From the NCBI GenBank assembly GCA_019677205.1, contig JAAMXY010001567.1, positions 1 through 29,681 on the forward strand: 29,681 nucleotides of DNA. The letters run 5' to 3'. The position numbers and the translations under genes are program-made. Below the pieces are notes generated by a model. The model was not told the origin of the DNA and did no database searches. It saw only the letters and a list, made by a program, of their open reading frames with translations. Positions 21,401 to 29,062 of the stretch are shown piece after piece. Within the stretch, counting starts at the first letter, position 1. Every line of letters starts with the position of its first letter. The DNA is from Pinguiococcus pyrenoidosus. Its lineage: Eukaryota; Sar; Pinguiophyceae; Pinguiochrysidales; Pinguiochrysidaceae.

Positions 21401-22167
21401 GGCAGGGTGCGCACGAGGAGCGGGATGACGTTGACCTCGGTGTCGATGACCGCCTTGACGACGGCGGCGAGACCCTGGTCTTCGCACTTGGCGAGGGCCG
21501 GGATGATCTTGGCGTCGTCCAGGTAGGCTGGCCCGACTTCCTTGATGGAATTGGCGATCGTTTCGGCGACGGCCTCGGCCTCATCCTTGATGCGAGCAAG
21601 AAGCGCCGTGGTCTCGGCCGGGATCTCCTCCACGGCCTCGGGCTCCTCAGGCGGCTCTTCCTCGCGCGGCTCGGCGGGCGGGGCGGGCGGCGCGACCGGC
21701 GCCTCCTCGACGGGCTCGGGGGCCTTGGCGACCTTCTCCTCGACCTCCTCGGGCTTCGGCGCGGCCTTGGCCTTGGCGCCCTTGGTCTTCTTGACCTTGG
21801 CGCCCTTGGCACCCTTGGACTTGGCGCCCTTGGTCTTGGCGGCCTTCTTCTTCGCAGCGCGCTTGGCCTACCGAGGGCCACGGAACCGCATGTTAGACTT
21901 TGCGGCCCACCCAGAAATTCAAACTGCCGGTCCGACATCGCTGCGGCGCGGAGGCCGAGCCGGGCATTTCCCAGCGCTGCACGCCTTCCGAGTCTCCATC
22001 CACATGGCATGGGAATCGTCTGGCAATGCCTCGGCGCTGCCCATTTCGCCCAAGAAACGCTTCTGCGGCGTCTACCCGTTGAAAGCTCTCACCTTCTTCT
22101 TGGAGCCAGCGACGCCCTCGAGCGCCTCCACCCCAACGGTCTCCTTCTTTCCTGGCTTGGGCGGCAT
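18481..22167 (-). CDS. Translation elongation factor 3 (EF-3), ABC-F ATPase
   Basis: There are two exons, 22167-22093 and 21867-18481, with a 225-nt intron (GTGAGA..CGGTAG, phase 0), giving 1153 aa. EF-3 is a ribosome-bound ATPase that helps release E-site tRNA and deliver aa-tRNA. It is essential in fungi and also present in some algae and oomycetes. HEAT repeats span about 110-430. ABC1 has Walker A GPNDCGKT (544-551), signature LSGGW (630) and Walker B with Asp654-Glu655. ABC2 has GPNGAGKS (788), a chromodomain-like insert in about 835-960, LSGGQ (986) and Asp1010-Glu1011. The tail is Lys-rich and then acidic. Exon 1 (MPPKPGKKETVGVEALEG..) and the start of exon 2 form a roughly 100-residue Lys/Ala/Pro/Glu-rich extension absent from the typical 1044-aa fungal protein. 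The splice was chosen because an in-frame TAG lies directly at the acceptor. Strongly biased GC-ending codons suggest high expression. Confidence 0.95.
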
Positions 22168-22998
22168 GCTGGCTGAGTAAGGCAAGCGAGGAAGCGTGCG
22201 GAGCGGGTCGCGCAATGGGCTGCGGGCTGGGAGGCGCGCGGACGTTCTCACGGACGCGGAGAACCGTCCAACTACTCAAACCGCGCGAAAGCCGGAGAAC
22301 CCCAAATACGCCAGCGCGTACTTTTGAAATGAGCGGGTATGGCGGTGGGAGAATTTGGATTTGGGCCGGTAAGGCCCGGGGACCAATGGGAGGCCGAAGG
22401 GTGGCGAATCACCGGCTGGGACACGTGGGTAGGCAGATTCGACGTAACTCCAAAAGTCGCAACGTGGCCCCACGCACTTCGCCCGCACGCGTCGCCAAGC
22501 TCAACTGCTACAGTCCCCGGATCGTTTTCGCACTGCGGCAAATTCAAACTTCAAGTCTTCGAGGCAGCCAATCCGCTCGCAGCATGGGGCAATGACAACA
22601 GCGCAGCTTTGCTCTTTCGTAGGGTATAGGTACATACTCGGGTTCGAAACGGTCGTTGATTGCCATGTGCAACTATGGCACCTGGCTCCACTTGAAGTAC
22701 CCCTTGAAGCACCGCTCCCCGCGAATCGCAGTGCCGACATCTGCACGAAACCAATCAAGCGCGGAATGCGGGTTCTGGAACTTTGTCGCCCTTGCCGACT
22801 ATAGCACCAACAGAACCCTTCCTTTGTCACCAAGAACGCGGAGATCTGTCTCGGAACGCTCCTGGCTCTCTCGGCCGGGAGGCGTACTAACTTCCAGTGT
22901 ATCTCGAAGCGCGCAGAAGTCCACCAGGCTCGAGCTTTCGCGCACCGGAAAAGACCCGCAAACCCCCTTCAAGCACTTCACACCTAGTTTCAGGCACC
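22168..22998. promoter_or_regulatory. Upstream region shared by EF-3 and the small 3-exon gene
   Basis: This 831-bp divergent spacer is the largest in the window. I see no convincing gene. The word AAATTCAAACT occurs at 22541-22551 and again in the EF-3 intron near 21913. A short frame at 22592-22804 contains NRSADICTKPI, faintly like the ADIFTKP motif of Copia-type RNase H, but no other retroelement signal supports it. Confidence 0.45.
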
Positions 22999-23490
22999 AT
23001 GGACCCGTCAAAGAAGCCGCCTCCCCCCAACGAGAGCAACCGCTATCAGCGCCACCTGACCGACACCCGCGGAGGAGAAGAGGGAGACCCGCACCGACAC
23101 CTGCAGCGCAAGAGCGGCCCGCGGGTGGTCAACCACGGCGGCGGCGCATCCGCTCCGAAGGCAGAAAGGTACTTGGCCGCACACGCCCTCGCTTGCTCGC
23201 AGCGCATGGCCCGAGCGACGCCACAGAAAGATTTTCACACCAATCCTCCACGCGAATTTCAAGGAACCTAGAGGACGTATCCATGGAGGCGCCGGTCACG
23301 GCTGTGGACCCGAATGATGTACGTAGTGCACGATGACCCATAACCCAACCTCCCGACGCTTGAGGCCGCCGGGAAGCGTGCTGAAGGGAAGGCGTGCCAC
23401 AGCGAACGTCGTCGCTGACGGCTTCTGTTTCCCCCCTCCTTCTAGCCAAACTATGACGACGGAGAAGAAGAGGAGACCGAGCAGACGTAG
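22999..23490 (+). CDS. Small basic/acidic protein of unknown function (3 exons, 89 aa)
   Basis: I do not recognise the family. Exons are 22999-23168, 23264-23318 and 23446-23490, with introns of 95 nt (GTACTT..TTCAAG) and 127 nt (GTACGT..TTCTAG). The joined frame is exact (270 nt including stop) and ends DPNDPNYDDGEEEETEQT. The first half is Pro-, Lys- and Arg-rich (MDPSKKPPPPNESNRYQRHL, RKSGPRVVNHGGG) and the tail is acidic; no hydrophobic segment is present, so it is probably soluble and disordered. The DPNYDD stretch resembles the linker just before the first MA3 domain in PDCD4-type translation regulators, but no MA3 domain is present. Evidence for coding is that the second intron has near-consensus sites and reconstitutes a repeated DPN motif across the junction. 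It is divergent from EF-3. Confidence 0.6.
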
Positions 23491-23864
23491 GCCTCGCAGC
23501 TTGCGCGCATGTCTCCGTACCACCACCGGCACTTGAGAGAACAAGAAGGACTCGTGTGAACGAGTAGGCAAGCGCGGACTGCAGACGCCAGTTTTGCAGG
23601 CCAAGATCCAGCCACCGTCTGTTACCAAGGGGAGGAGAGGAGAAGGCTGGAACCCCCTCCGCGTCTTGCACAAAATGGAACTATCCTTCTTCTTCCACCT
23701 CGCCTCCACTGCTCTACCTCGCCTCCACCCCTCCTGCCAGACAGCTTCAGAGCCGGCTGCAGCGCGCACATCATGACCTTGAAACTTGCAGAAGTTGTAC
23801 GCTCCCGCGGAAGGCTTCGTTGGCATGAAACGCGCCTGCTTTGTCTCGCCATTGCCTAGCGCCT
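23491..23864. other. Convergent intergenic region
   Basis: These 374 bp lie between the stops of the small gene and the TLC gene. The stretch 23690-23740 is CT-rich. I see no gene or clear repeat. Confidence 0.5.
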
Positions 23865-24659
23865 CTACGTCTCTTTCTTTTTCAGATATCGATCTTGCCC
23901 TCTCAGCGTCAGTATCACGTTCCGCAGGACCAGGCGGCCCCAGAGCAGCTGCAGCCCGGTCAGGCCCAGGAGCGCGGTGTACGTGATGATCTGGCTGTAG
24001 AAGGGAATCTCTCCTCGCATGATGTACACATCTAGGCCCATGCGAACTGCAAAGTACGGCCATATCAATACGCGCAGAGAAAGGAAGGACAGCGCAAACA
24101 CAGCTTTCGTTGCAGAGTAGGCGCTTGGATACTTCTCGATGTACTGTCGGTTCCGCTTGAACAGGTCCAACACGGTCAGCGGCGCGGTAGAGAGCTCGAC
24201 CAGGGACCCAAAGAAGATGCAGTAGTACTGCGCGAACGGGAGCAGCGAAAGCGTCGATGCAAGGCCGGCCAGGAAGTGGTGGGCGATGTTCTCCGGCTTG
24301 CTCTGCGGATATCCGCAGAACACCGCTCCCACGAGACAGAAAACCTGATAGCCCACCTGCAGCTGCGATATCATCTTGCCTGCCGGGACCACGGCGAAGA
24401 GCCTCTCTTCCGCAGTTGGGCAGCCCCAGAGCATCGGTGTGGACGAGTAGCCAACGGCGATCAGGGAAAGCACGGGGATGGCACCAGCCACAAGGTAGGA
24501 GTCGTTGACGGAGAACTCGGCGTCACTTCCTCGACGAATTCGCGTCCAAAGAAGCGCAGCCAGCGCGACGGCGACCCAGATGGCCAAGAAAACGACGCCG
24601 TACTTGCATCCCTGCACAAAGTCTTGCCACAGCGATGCCGCCTCCCCAGCAGTCTCCAT
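23865..24659 (-). CDS. TLC-domain (TRAM/LAG1/CLN8-like) ER membrane protein
   Basis: This intronless 264-aa polytopic membrane protein has about seven hydrophobic segments, roughly at 21-40, 54-71, 102-117, 126-150, 154-167, 186-206 and 221-247. A His-His pair (127-128) in NIAHHFLAGLASTLSLLP, followed by GSLVELSTAPLTVLDLFK, is the core TLC pattern; related proteins act in ceramide synthesis, lipid trafficking or translocon support. The last four residues, KKET, fit a KKXX di-lysine ER retrieval signal, supporting ER residence. I see no full ceramide-synthase Lag1 motif with its Asp pair, so a TLCD/TMEM-like role is more likely than ceramide synthase; the substrate is unknown. The frame is open upstream to a TTG, but the first ATG is at 24659. 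It is divergent from TrpEG. Confidence 0.83.
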   Translation of the reverse strand: METAGEAASLWQDFVQGCKYGVVFLAIWVAVALAALLWTRIRRGSDAEFSVNDSYLVAGAIPVLSLIAVGYSSTPMLWGCPTAEERLFAVVPAGKMISQLQVGYQVFCLVGAVFCGYPQSKPENIAHHFLAGLASTLSLLPFAQYYCIFFGSLVELSTAPLTVLDLFKRNRQYIEKYPSAYSATKAVFALSFLSLRVLIWPYFAVRMGLDVYIMRGEIPFYSQIITYTALLGLTGLQLLWGRLVLRNVILTLRGQDRYLKKKET

Positions 24660-25311
24660 CTTCAACGATCTTGTGGCACTGGCAAGCGTGCTGATCTTTG
24701 GGCTCGCGACGCTGTGATTTGCGATCCTTCCAGTCCCCAAGAGGGTGCGCCCTTTCAGCTACTTCCCCCCACGAGCCAGTCGAAAGTCCCCAGAGGCACA
24801 AGCGTAGAGCAGATGAGCTGCTCCGCCTGCGCAGAAAGTCGACGAAGAGACGCCAGAGACGGATTCGTTGTCTTCTCGGGAATCGCGCGTCGCAAAGTGC
24901 GTGTCCTCCGGATCGAAACCGTGCATGAATACCGGTACTGTACGAGCGCCGAGGTTTCACGGTACCTGAATATCCAAGTACAAAAAAGGTACACGGAAAT
25001 ATACTGTACCTACTGCCAGATGCTGTACTGAGTACCACACGTGGTACCCCCTAGGCTTTGATGTGATGATGCATCGAACGATTCAATCAACAGAAAGGCA
25101 CTCTAAGGTTTTCCCTTTTGGTATTTAATCCTTCCGATTATCATGGAATAACATAGCTCCTATAATCATGCCGGGCCATTTTTAAATTTAAATCTAAATC
25201 TTACGTTGCGCGTGCTTATTCTGCGAGGTTCTGTTTGGCTAGCGGCGCTCCTCAACTTGGTTAACTTCATCTTCGCCGGCCTCGCCGCGCTTGTGACGCT
25301 TCTGGCGCCCG
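24660..25311. promoter_or_regulatory. Divergent upstream region of TLC and TrpEG genes
   Basis: These 652 bp hold no convincing gene. Two unusual blocks stand out: a GTAC-rich, inverted-repeat block at 24935-25047 and an AT-rich block at about 25080-25205 that includes the palindrome TTTAAATTTAAA (25181-25192). The AT block lies 100-230 bp before the TrpEG ATG and may be its core promoter. Confidence 0.55.
24935..25047. repeat. GTAC cluster with nested inverted repeats
   Basis: Nine GTAC tetranucleotides start at 24935, 24940, 24962, 24978, 24989, 25006, 25025, 25032 and 25044. Arms GGTACA (24988-24993) and TGTACC (25005-25010) form a perfect inverted repeat. GGTACTGTAC at the left and GTACTGAGTACC at the right look like imperfect terminal inverted repeats. 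CACGTG lies at about 25038-25043. Confidence 0.75.
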
Positions 25312-27768
25312 ATGCGCGCCATTGACAGCGCCATGCTGCTTCCGGTACTGATCACGCTGGTCTTGTGCGGCGCCGACGCGCTCGTGCGCGGCGGAAGACG
25401 TCTGCCGCGGCGATTTATGGCCACCACGGATTTGCGCTCCGCGGAGGCCATTGAGGACCTTTCCCTCGGCGCGCCTCGCGAGAGGCCCGAGGATGACAGC
25501 TACCGCACTGCTGGGGGCATTCTGGTGGAGCGCCGAGTCAGTGCGGTGGAGGACGAAATCGGAGAGGTGGAAGCGCTCGTCGACGCCCTGGACACGAACA
25601 AGGGCGTGCTGCTCGCGTCGTCGTACGAGTACCCGGGGCGCTACGCGCGCTGGACGCTCGGCTTCCAGAACCCCATGCTGAGCTTCACGGGACGCGACCG
25701 CAGCTTCCGCATCCAGGCGGAAAACCGCCGTGGAGCGGTCTTCCTGGAGATGCTCCACGAGGTGTTCTCCGGAGAGACCGCGACGGTGGAGGAGCTGTCC
25801 GACCTGCACGACAACTTCTTCGAGGGCACTATTCGACAGGCCACGGGGGTGTTCGAGGAGGAGGAGCGGAGCAAGCAGCCCAGCCTCTTCAGCGTGGTGC
25901 GCATCTTGACTCGAGTGTTCGAGCACAAGGGCGATGCGCAGCTTGGTCTGTACGGCGCCTTCGGGTACGACTTGACCTTCCAGTTCGACCCGATCGAGCT
26001 CCGCAAGCAGCGAAAGGATGATCAGCGGGATCTGGTGCTGTTCATTCCAGACGAGGTGCTCGTGATCGACAGCGACCGCGGCGATGCCTGGCGCGTGTCG
26101 TATGAGTTCGAGGTGCGGCCGGGTCTCTCCACGAAAGGTCTGCCTCGGGATGGACCTGCACAACCGTACAAGGGCGCCGACGCCAAGGAGGCTGCCGAGC
26201 GCGACACGGCGCCCGGAGCCTTTGCGAAGTCCGTGTTGCGCGCGAAGGAGGAGTTCAAGGTTGGCAACCTCTTCGAGGCCGTCCTGAGCCAGACCTTTCG
26301 ACACCCTTGCCCCAGCCCGCCCAGTGAGGTCTTCCGGAGGCTGAGGCGGAGGAACCCCGCGCCGTACGGCTTCGTCATTAACCTCGGGAGCGCAGAGTAT
26401 CTCGTTGGAGCGTCCCCAGAGATGTTTGTCCGCTGCGAAAGGACGGGGCGTGGCATGCGCGTCGAGACCTGCCCCATTTCAGGCACAATCGCGCGAGGGG
26501 TGGATGCGCTCGAGGACGCGGAGATGATCAAGGCGATCCTCGCGAACCCAAAGGAGGAGAGCGAGCTCACGATGTGCACCGACGTCGATCGGAACGACAA
26601 GAGCCGCATCTGCGAACCAGGGAGCGTGCGAGTTATCGGACGGCGGCAGATCGAGATGTACTCGCGGCTGATTCACACGGTCGATCACGTGGAAGGCTAC
26701 CTCCGCAAGGACTTTGATGCCCTGGACGCCTTCCTGTGCCACACGTGGGCCGTGACCGTCACGGGTGCGCCGAAGAAGTGGGCGATCCAGTTCGTGGAAG
26801 ACATGGAGGCCACTCCGCGGCGCTGGTACGGCGGCGCCGTGGGACTCGTTGGCTTCGACGGCGGACTCAACACGGGGTTGACCTTGCGGACGGTGCGGAT
26901 AAGCGACGGCTTTGCGGAGATTCGCGCCGGTGCCACGCTTCTGTACGACTCCGAGCCCGAGGCGGAGGAGGCGGAGACCGAGCTGAAGGCAAGTGCCATC
27001 GTCGACGCAGTCATCCGCGGAGACGCACCGGAGAAGCGAGCGGAGGCCTTCGCGGCCAGGCCGAGTGGCCTCGCTCCTGACGAGTCCCTTCACACGGGAA
27101 TCGGGAAGTTCGTGCTGCTGGTGGACCATCAGGACTCGTTCGTGCACACCCTCGCCAACTACCTGCGCCAGACGGGCGCGAAGGTGGTCACCGTCCGAGC
27201 CGGGGAGGCCGTCATGGAGAGGTTTGAGAAGATCAAGGGCGCTGCCCAGGCAGGGCGCATGGAGGAGGTTCCTGATCTTGTGGTGCTGAGCCCCGGTCCG
27301 GGGACGCCCGCGGACTTCGAGGTCGGGGCCACGATCGAGCGGTGCCGCGAGATCGGCCTCCCCATATTCGGCGTCTGTCTCGGCCTGCAGGGGATCGTGG
27401 AGTACTTCGGGGGCTCGCTAGGTGTCTTGAATTATCCAATGCATGGGAAGCCGTCGTGTGTCAAGCGGGTCACGTCGGATGAGGAGAGCGTAGTTCTTCG
27501 GGATCTTCCGGATAGTTTTGAGGTCGCTAGATATCACTCGCTGCACGGCCTGAGGGACTCTCTGCCCGAGGAGCTGCGAGTGACCGCCGAGACAGAGGAC
27601 GGTTGCATCATGGCAATAGAGCACAAAACTTATCCGCTGGCCGCTGTACAGTTTCATCCCGAGTCGATCTTGACGAAGCCAAGGCACGGTCTGCGCATGC
27701 TGGCTAACACCTTCTCCTTGGTGAGAGAAGGGCAGGAAGAGAAGGTCAAAGCGAAGGCAAAGAAATGA
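25312..27768 (+). CDS. trpEG: Anthranilate synthase, fused TrpE-TrpG, plastid-targeted
   Basis: The 818-aa intronless protein converts chorismate plus glutamine to anthranilate, the first committed step of tryptophan synthesis. Residues 1-23 are a signal peptide ending ADA/L24, followed by the Arg-rich transit-like VRGGRRLPRRF, so import into a secondary plastid is expected. The TrpE part has SSYEYPGRYARW (near 100-110), CPISGTIARG (about 386-395), ELTMCTDVDRNDKSRICEPG (about 417-436), and VTGAPKKWA with GAPK at 485-488. The TrpG glutaminase starts near 598 (LLVDHQDSFVHTLANYLR) and has PGPGTP near 661, the nucleophile Cys689 (GVCLGLQ) and His782/Glu784 (QFHPES). All key residues are present, so both activities look intact. 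The YEYPGR motif and the single-chain layout match the rhizobial-type TrpEG. The Lys-rich C-terminus is specific to this copy. ATG 25312 is chosen because it opens the signal peptide; the second Met (residue 8) is an alternative. Confidence 0.96.
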   Translation: MRAIDSAMLLPVLITLVLCGADALVRGGRRLPRRFMATTDLRSAEAIEDLSLGAPRERPEDDSYRTAGGILVERRVSAVEDEIGEVEALVDALDTNKGVLLASSYEYPGRYARWTLGFQNPMLSFTGRDRSFRIQAENRRGAVFLEMLHEVFSGETATVEELSDLHDNFFEGTIRQATGVFEEEERSKQPSLFSVVRILTRVFEHKGDAQLGLYGAFGYDLTFQFDPIELRKQRKDDQRDLVLFIPDEVLVIDSDRGDAWRVSYEFEVRPGLSTKGLPRDGPAQPYKGADAKEAAERDTAPGAFAKSVLRAKEEFKVGNLFEAVLSQTFRHPCPSPPSEVFRRLRRRNPAPYGFVINLGSAEYLVGASPEMFVRCERTGRGMRVETCPISGTIARGVDALEDAEMIKAILANPKEESELTMCTDVDRNDKSRICEPGSVRVIGRRQIEMYSRLIHTVDHVEGYLRKDFDALDAFLCHTWAVTVTGAPKKWAIQFVEDMEATPRRWYGGAVGLVGFDGGLNTGLTLRTVRISDGFAEIRAGATLLYDSEPEAEEAETELKASAIVDAVIRGDAPEKRAEAFAARPSGLAPDESLHTGIGKFVLLVDHQDSFVHTLANYLRQTGAKVVTVRAGEAVMERFEKIKGAAQAGRMEEVPDLVVLSPGPGTPADFEVGATIERCREIGLPIFGVCLGLQGIVEYFGGSLGVLNYPMHGKPSCVKRVTSDEESVVLRDLPDSFEVARYHSLHGLRDSLPEELRVTAETEDGCIMAIEHKTYPLAAVQFHPESILTKPRHGLRMLANTFSLVREGQEEKVKAKAKK

Positions 27769-28004
27769 ACGAAACAGAACGTCTTTTGTATTCATTCCTC
27801 TTCTGATCTTCCAAGAGGGCATCTATGTAAGGGGCGGGTCGGGTCGGAGGGGGAGGCATCATCCCATTTGATCCTCTCTACCAGGACAAGCCGGGCGGAC
27901 TTCAACCAAGTCTTCCACGTGAGCTGGGGCATCATCCTATTTGATCCCCATTCACCGAGTTGGGAGCGGCCTCGGCGGGAACGAAGACGAGGCGCATCTA
28001 TCTT
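27769..28004. other. Convergent junction between TrpEG and the cyclin, with a direct repeat
   Basis: The 236 bp between stops contain two 20-bp direct repeats that differ at one base: GGCATCATCC(C/T)ATTTGATCC at 27855-27874 and 27928-27947. The second lies 57 bp from the cyclin stop. Confidence 0.75.
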
Positions 28005-29062
28005 TTACAAGTCTGCGACCCCCTTGGGACTAGTGTCGGATTTGGCGCAGTGGCCCGGAAACTTCTCGGCGAAGATCTTCCATAGGGTCTGCGACACAGC
28101 ATCTACTTCTCCCGACAGTGGGAGCTCCGCTACGAGGGAGATCTCGTGCCTCCACGTCTGCTCGAACCCCAGCGCCTGCCGCGAGCAGCGCACGATCGCG
28201 GCCGCGGCGACCATGGGGAGGACGTCAATGAAGGCATCTTCTTGCAGGGCTAGTTCCGAGAAGAAGTCCACGTATTTGTGCACGTATCTGGGCACCGAGT
28301 CGTGGATCTTGCGACCCTGCACCACGTCGTCGTCGAAGTAGACGCCCCTAGCTAAAAAGTACTTGGCGATGTGCAGCGGCGTGGCCATGCGCAGCTGCCA
28401 GGACAGCTTGTTCATGACGAAGATCTCCCACTCGCGCATCAGGTCCGTGGTGATGCTCTGCTTGATAATGCGGGAGTACATGCGCAACGTGGGCACCATC
28501 TCCTCAATCTCCTCGTACTTCGCGGCAATGTTCAAGCACGCTAGTCCAAGGAGCTGCCACCGGTTTTTCGGGATGTAGTTTGTCTGCAAAATAAACTCCA
28601 TGTACGCCACAGCCGTGTGCACGGTGGTCTTCTCGAGGCCAAGCTCCTCCCCAGTGTCGCTGAGCCAGTCCACCATGTACCGCCGATACTGTGTGAGGAA
28701 GAGGCTTGTCGGTCAACGGCGCACTCCCTTTGAATGCAAGTTTTGGCGCGAAGCGTACCGGCATGTACTTGTCCGAGAAGCTGCCGTCGCCCTCCAGGAC
28801 GTGGTGGCGTCGCTGGACCCGTTGGTATTCAAGGTAGATCTCCGAGGAGTCCATGCCGAGCTCTTCGTCGAGGGTCGTCTGAAAGCGGATTAGAACAAGC
28901 TTTAGGCGGGAACATTCAAATCGACGAGCGCGGCAAACATTTATTTGCAAAACTCACCTCGATCCCGAACGCCTTTGCAGTCGTGAGGTCGGCAGACTGA
29001 CTGCAGACCATGGCGTCGTTTTCAAAGTCGCGCTCGGGCGTTGTGGCGGCAGATCCATTCAT
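28005..29062 (-). CDS. Cyclin (D/J-like cyclin-box protein)
   Basis: Three exons, 29062-28958, 28878-28759 and 28688-28005, are separated by introns of 79 nt (GTGAGT..TTTCAG) and 70 nt (GTACGC..ACACAG), both phase 0, giving 302 aa. Cyclins bind and activate CDKs. The cyclin box starts at the second splice junction (YRRYMVDWLSDTGEELGL, residue 76 on). It contains LLGLACLNIAAKYEE with the CDK-contacting lysine (about 132) and MREWEIFVMNKLSW with the paired glutamate (about 163). TPLHIAKYFL opens the second fold (about 175-290). No N-terminal destruction box (RxxL) is visible in the short 75-residue leader, and no LxCxE motif was found. The type cannot be fixed; the MVPTL segment after KYEE recalls cyclins J or D. 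E2F-like sites lie upstream and in both introns. The first ATG is used; upstream in-frame codons include only a GTG. Confidence 0.88.

Noticed and set aside
18517-22176. A 1219-codon open frame antisense to EF-3
   Set aside because: It begins at a GTG, is Leu/Arg/His/Asp-rich without domains, and crosses the EF-3 intron. It is explained by strong GC-ending codon bias of the highly expressed sense gene.
22635-22660. GGTTCGAAA resembling a tRNA T-loop
   Set aside because: The flanking bases do not form a T-stem and no acceptor or anticodon arm can be placed.
23296-24063. A 255-codon minus-strand frame between the small gene and the TLC gene
   Set aside because: It overlaps the TLC 3' end in another frame and the small gene's exons, and its composition is random-like.
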